NCBI GenBank assembly: GCA_036520135.1
Contig: DATDKF010000199.1
Span: 1-6,566 of the forward strand
Source of the DNA: DASSUW01 sp036520135
Lineage (GTDB): Bacteria; Actinomycetota; Thermoleophilia; Solirubrobacterales; Solirubrobacteraceae
Reading direction: 5' to 3'
Length of the DNA: 6,566 nucleotides
The position numbers and the translations under genes are program-made. Shown here piece after piece: positions 4,625 to 6,566 of this stretch; positions within the stretch are counted from its first letter, which is position 1; each line of letters begins with the position of its first letter. Under the pieces are notes generated by a model. That model worked only from the letters and a program-made list of their open reading frames with translations, was not told the DNA's origin and did not search any database.

Positions 4625-6247
4625 TCATTCCCACTCGATCGTGCCGGGCGGCTTGCTCGTGATGTCGAGCACCACCCGGTTGACCTCGCGGATCTCGTTG
4701 ATCATCCGCGAGGCGATCTGCTCCAGCAGGTCGTAGGGCAGTCGCGCCCAGTCGGCCGTCATCGCGTCGTCGGACGTGACCGCGCGGATCGCCACCACGT
4801 AGCCGTACGTGCGCTCGTCGCCCTGAACGCCGACCGTGCGGATGTCCGGCAGCACGCAGAACGACTGCCACAGCTCGCGGTACAGGCCGGCCTTGCGGAT
4901 CTCGTCCTGCAGGATCGCGTCGGCGTTGCGCAGCGTGTCCAGCCGCTCCTTGGTCGCCTCGCCGCCGACGACGCGGATCGCCAGCCCGGGGCCGGGGAAC
5001 GGCTGCCGCCAGACCAGGCGCTCGGGCAGCCCGAGCTCGGCGCCGACGGCGCGCACCTCGTCCTTGAACAGCGCCCGCAGCGGCTCCACGAGCTCGAACT
5101 CGAGGTCCTCGGGCAGGCCGCCGACGTTGTGGTGGGACTTGATCGTCGCCGCCCCGGTGCCGCCGCCGGACTCGATCACGTCCGAGTACAGCGTGCCCTG
5201 CACCAGATAAGGAGCAGTGCCGATCTTGGCGGCCTCCTCCTCGAACACGCGGATGAACTCGGCGCCGATCGCCTTGCGCTTGGCCTCCGGCTCGCTGAGG
5301 CCGCCGAGCCGCGCGAGGAAGCGGTCCTCGGCGTCGACGGCCACGAGCGGGACCTTGAAGTGGTCGCGGAACGCGGCGATCACCTGGTCGCCCTCGTTCT
5401 TGCGCATCAGCCCGTGATCGACGAACACGCACGTCAGCTGGTCGCCGACCGCGCGGTGCACGAGCAGCGCCGCCACCGACGAGTCGACGCCGCCGGAGAG
5501 CCCGCAGATCACCCGCCCGTCGCCGACCTGCGCGCGGATCGCGGCCACCTGCTCGTCGATGATCGAGGCCGGGCTCCAGTCGCGCGCGCAGCCGCAGACG
5601 TCCTCGAGGAACGTGGTGAGGACCGTCTGGCCATACGGCGTGTGGACGACCTCGGGGTGGAACTGGATGCCGTAGAGGCCGCGCTCGATGTGCTCGACCG
5701 CGGCGACCGGCGACTCGGTCGAGCTCGCGAGCGCGGCGAAGCCGGGCGGCGCCTCGTACACGGTGTCGCGGTGCGACATCCAGCAGGGCTGCTCGGCCGG
5801 CGTGCCCGCGAGCAGCCGCCCGTGGTCGGCGATCGTCAGCTGCGAGCGGCCGAACTCGCCGACCTCAGCGCCCTCGACACGGCCGCCGAGCGTGAGCACG
5901 AGCGCCTGCATCCCGTAGCAGATGCCGAGCACCGGGATCCCGAGCTCGAGCAGCTCGGGATCGAGCCGCGGGGCGCCCGGCGCGTAGACCGACGCCGGCC
6001 CGCCCGACAGGATCAGGCCCTTGGGCGCGCGCCTGCGCACCTCGTCGACGCCGACGTCGTGCGGCAGCAGCTCCGAGAACACCCCGCACTCGCGCACGCG
6101 GCGCGCGATCAACTGCGAGTACTGGCCGCCGTAGTCGAGGACGAGCACCTCGTCGTGCGCGACCGCGCGCTCGAGCGCCAGCTCCTCGACCGGCTGCTCG
6201 GCGACCACCCCGGAGCCGTGGCCGGCGCTCCGCAGATCAGAGTCCAT
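4625..6247 (-). CDS. guaA: GMP synthase (glutamine-hydrolysing)
   Basis: GuaA makes GMP from XMP, ATP and glutamine in the cytoplasm, the last step of de novo guanine nucleotide synthesis. From the ATG at 6247 the protein has 540 residues (E. coli GuaA: 525). The class I glutamine amidotransferase domain (~33-220) starts VLVLDYGGQYSQLIARRV and contains GICYGMQ with nucleophile C110 and FHPEV with H197 and E199. The ATP pyrophosphatase domain (~225-415) has the P-loop SGGVDSS (251-257) and FVDHGLMRKNE. The dimerisation domain ends KPPGTIEWE, the standard C-terminus. The open frame continues 25 codons upstream to 6322, overlapping the preceding gene, without an SD; ATG 6247, with GGGG about 10 nt upstream, is preferred. 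A GTG at 6208 would shorten the nonconserved 32-residue N-terminal lead. A 10-bp inverted repeat covers the start codon. Confidence 0.96.
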   Translation of the reverse strand: MDSDLRSAGHGSGVVAEQPVEELALERAVAHDEVLVLDYGGQYSQLIARRVRECGVFSELLPHDVGVDEVRRRAPKGLILSGGPASVYAPGAPRLDPELLELGIPVLGICYGMQALVLTLGGRVEGAEVGEFGRSQLTIADHGRLLAGTPAEQPCWMSHRDTVYEAPPGFAALASSTESPVAAVEHIERGLYGIQFHPEVVHTPYGQTVLTTFLEDVCGCARDWSPASIIDEQVAAIRAQVGDGRVICGLSGGVDSSVAALLVHRAVGDQLTCVFVDHGLMRKNEGDQVIAAFRDHFKVPLVAVDAEDRFLARLGGLSEPEAKRKAIGAEFIRVFEEEAAKIGTAPYLVQGTLYSDVIESGGGTGAATIKSHHNVGGLPEDLEFELVEPLRALFKDEVRAVGAELGLPERLVWRQPFPGPGLAIRVVGGEATKERLDTLRNADAILQDEIRKAGLYRELWQSFCVLPDIRTVGVQGDERTYGYVVAIRAVTSDDAMTADWARLPYDLLEQIASRMINEIREVNRVVLDITSKPPGTIEWE

Positions 6248-6289
6248 CTCAGGATCGTCCCCATCCGGGCGTGCCAACGCCTGAGATGG
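6244..6289 (-). promoter_or_regulatory. 10-bp inverted repeat spanning the guaB3-guaA gap and the guaA start codon
   Basis: CCATCTCAGG at 6244-6253 and CCTGAGATGG at 6280-6289 are perfect inverted copies 26 nt apart. In the minus-strand RNA the first arm begins 4 nt after the upstream stop codon, and the second arm contains the guaA ATG (CCTGAG-ATG-G). A smaller GCGT/ACGC stem (6269-6280) shares one base with the first arm and could form as an alternative. Paired, the start codon would be hidden, which suggests translational coupling or a control hairpin. No U-run follows, so it is not a standard terminator. Confidence 0.6.
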
Positions 6290-6293
6290 GCTC

Positions 6294-6566
6294 TTAGTCT
6301 GCGACAAGCGCGACCGCTCCACCCGTGGCCGCCATGCCGATGTGCTGCTCGCGCTGGAGCTGCTTGCCCTCGGTCTGGAGCGCCGGGGCGACCATCAGCT
6401 CCGCCCGGTTGAACTCTGCGATGTCCTGATAGCCGCAGGTGGCCATCGACGTCCGCAGCGCGCCCATCAGGTTGAACGTGCCGTCGTTCTCGCGGGCCGG
6501 GCCCGTGATGATCTCCTGCAGCGTCCCGTTCTGCGTGGTGCGCACGCGCGCGCCGCGCGGGAGCGA
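6294..6566 (-). CDS. guaB3: GuaB3-family IMP dehydrogenase-related protein, C-terminal fragment (cut by window edge)
   Basis: The last 90 residues are present, reading SLPRGARVRTTQNGTLQEI at the window edge and ending GMAATGGAVALVAD before TAA; the 5' part lies beyond 6566. ITGPARENDGTFNLMGALRT followed by SMATCGYQDIAEFNRAELMV matches the C-terminal end of the GuaB3 branch of the IMP dehydrogenase/GMP reductase superfamily. Canonical GuaB ends differently (SYRGMGSLGAM style). GuaB3 proteins are common next to guaB or guaA in Actinomycetota. Their activity is less settled than GuaB's; GMP reductase activity is known for a cyanobacterial member. The barrel and the catalytic cysteine loop lie outside the window, so activity cannot be judged. 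guaA follows after 46 bp in the same direction, indicating a purine operon. A plain GuaB is the alternative, less likely. Confidence 0.78.
   Translation of the reverse strand, partial: SLPRGARVRTTQNGTLQEIITGPARENDGTFNLMGALRTSMATCGYQDIAEFNRAELMVAPALQTEGKQLQREQHIGMAATGGAVALVAD

Noticed and set aside
6248..6322. Upstream extension of guaA to 6322
   Set aside because: It would overlap the end of the preceding gene, has no SD, and adds nonconserved residues before an already long N-terminus.
4475..6412. Long + strand open frame opposite guaA
   Set aside because: Its translation is Arg/Ala/Asp-rich antisense of guaA, without start signals or family motifs.

Overview
The window is GC-rich actinobacterial DNA. 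From about position 407 to the end it reads as one coherent piece of genome. The ribosomal proteins, the guaB3-guaA pair, the M23 protein architecture and a c-di-AMP riboswitch leader all suggest Actinomycetota, probably Thermoleophilia/Solirubrobacterales; that lineage is inferred from remembered family resemblance and was not searched. The first ~400 bases look like a different actinobacterium: an rpsI 3' end followed by a glmM 5' end on the + strand. They meet the main piece head-on inside glmM, so the window carries two non-identical rpsI genes in opposite orientation. The likeliest explanation is a chimeric join in the assembly or template.

Layout. 1-168 (+): C-terminal end of ribosomal protein S9. 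188 to ~406 (+): first ~71 codons of glmM, cut by the join. 406-422 (-): only the ribosome-binding site and start codon of a second glmM. 437-1243 (-): a complete second rpsI with an unusually long acidic N-terminal extension. 1243-1677 (-): rplM, translationally coupled to rpsI and starting at TTG. 1678-1891: a divergent regulatory region with a probable promoter on each strand and, on the + strand, a well-matched ydaO-type c-di-AMP riboswitch. 1892-3148 (+): the gene controlled by that riboswitch, a secreted M23 peptidase with two predicted beta-sandwich domains before the peptidase. 3153-4253 (-): a DegT/DnrJ/EryC1 sugar aminotransferase ending 4 bp from the peptidase stop. 4290-4472 (-): a small two-helix membrane protein. 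4625-6247 (-): guaA. 6294-6566 (-): the C-terminal end of a GuaB3-type IMP dehydrogenase family protein.

How the genes fit together. rplM and rpsI make two ribosomal proteins, and in many Actinomycetota glmM (cell-wall amino-sugar synthesis) follows them; remnants of that order are visible on both sides of the join. GuaB3 and GuaA are guanine nucleotide enzymes in one transcription direction, with an inverted repeat over the guaA start. The M23 protein is probably a cell-wall hydrolase whose expression is tied to c-di-AMP, a second messenger of osmotic and wall homeostasis. The aminotransferase probably acts on a nucleotide sugar for surface glycans, but no other sugar genes lie in the window.

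The most rewarding signals are the riboswitch and its peptidase, the inter-genome join in glmM, the acidic S9 extension, and the hairpin potential over the guaA start codon. I saw no IS element, CRISPR array, tRNA, rRNA or phage gene.
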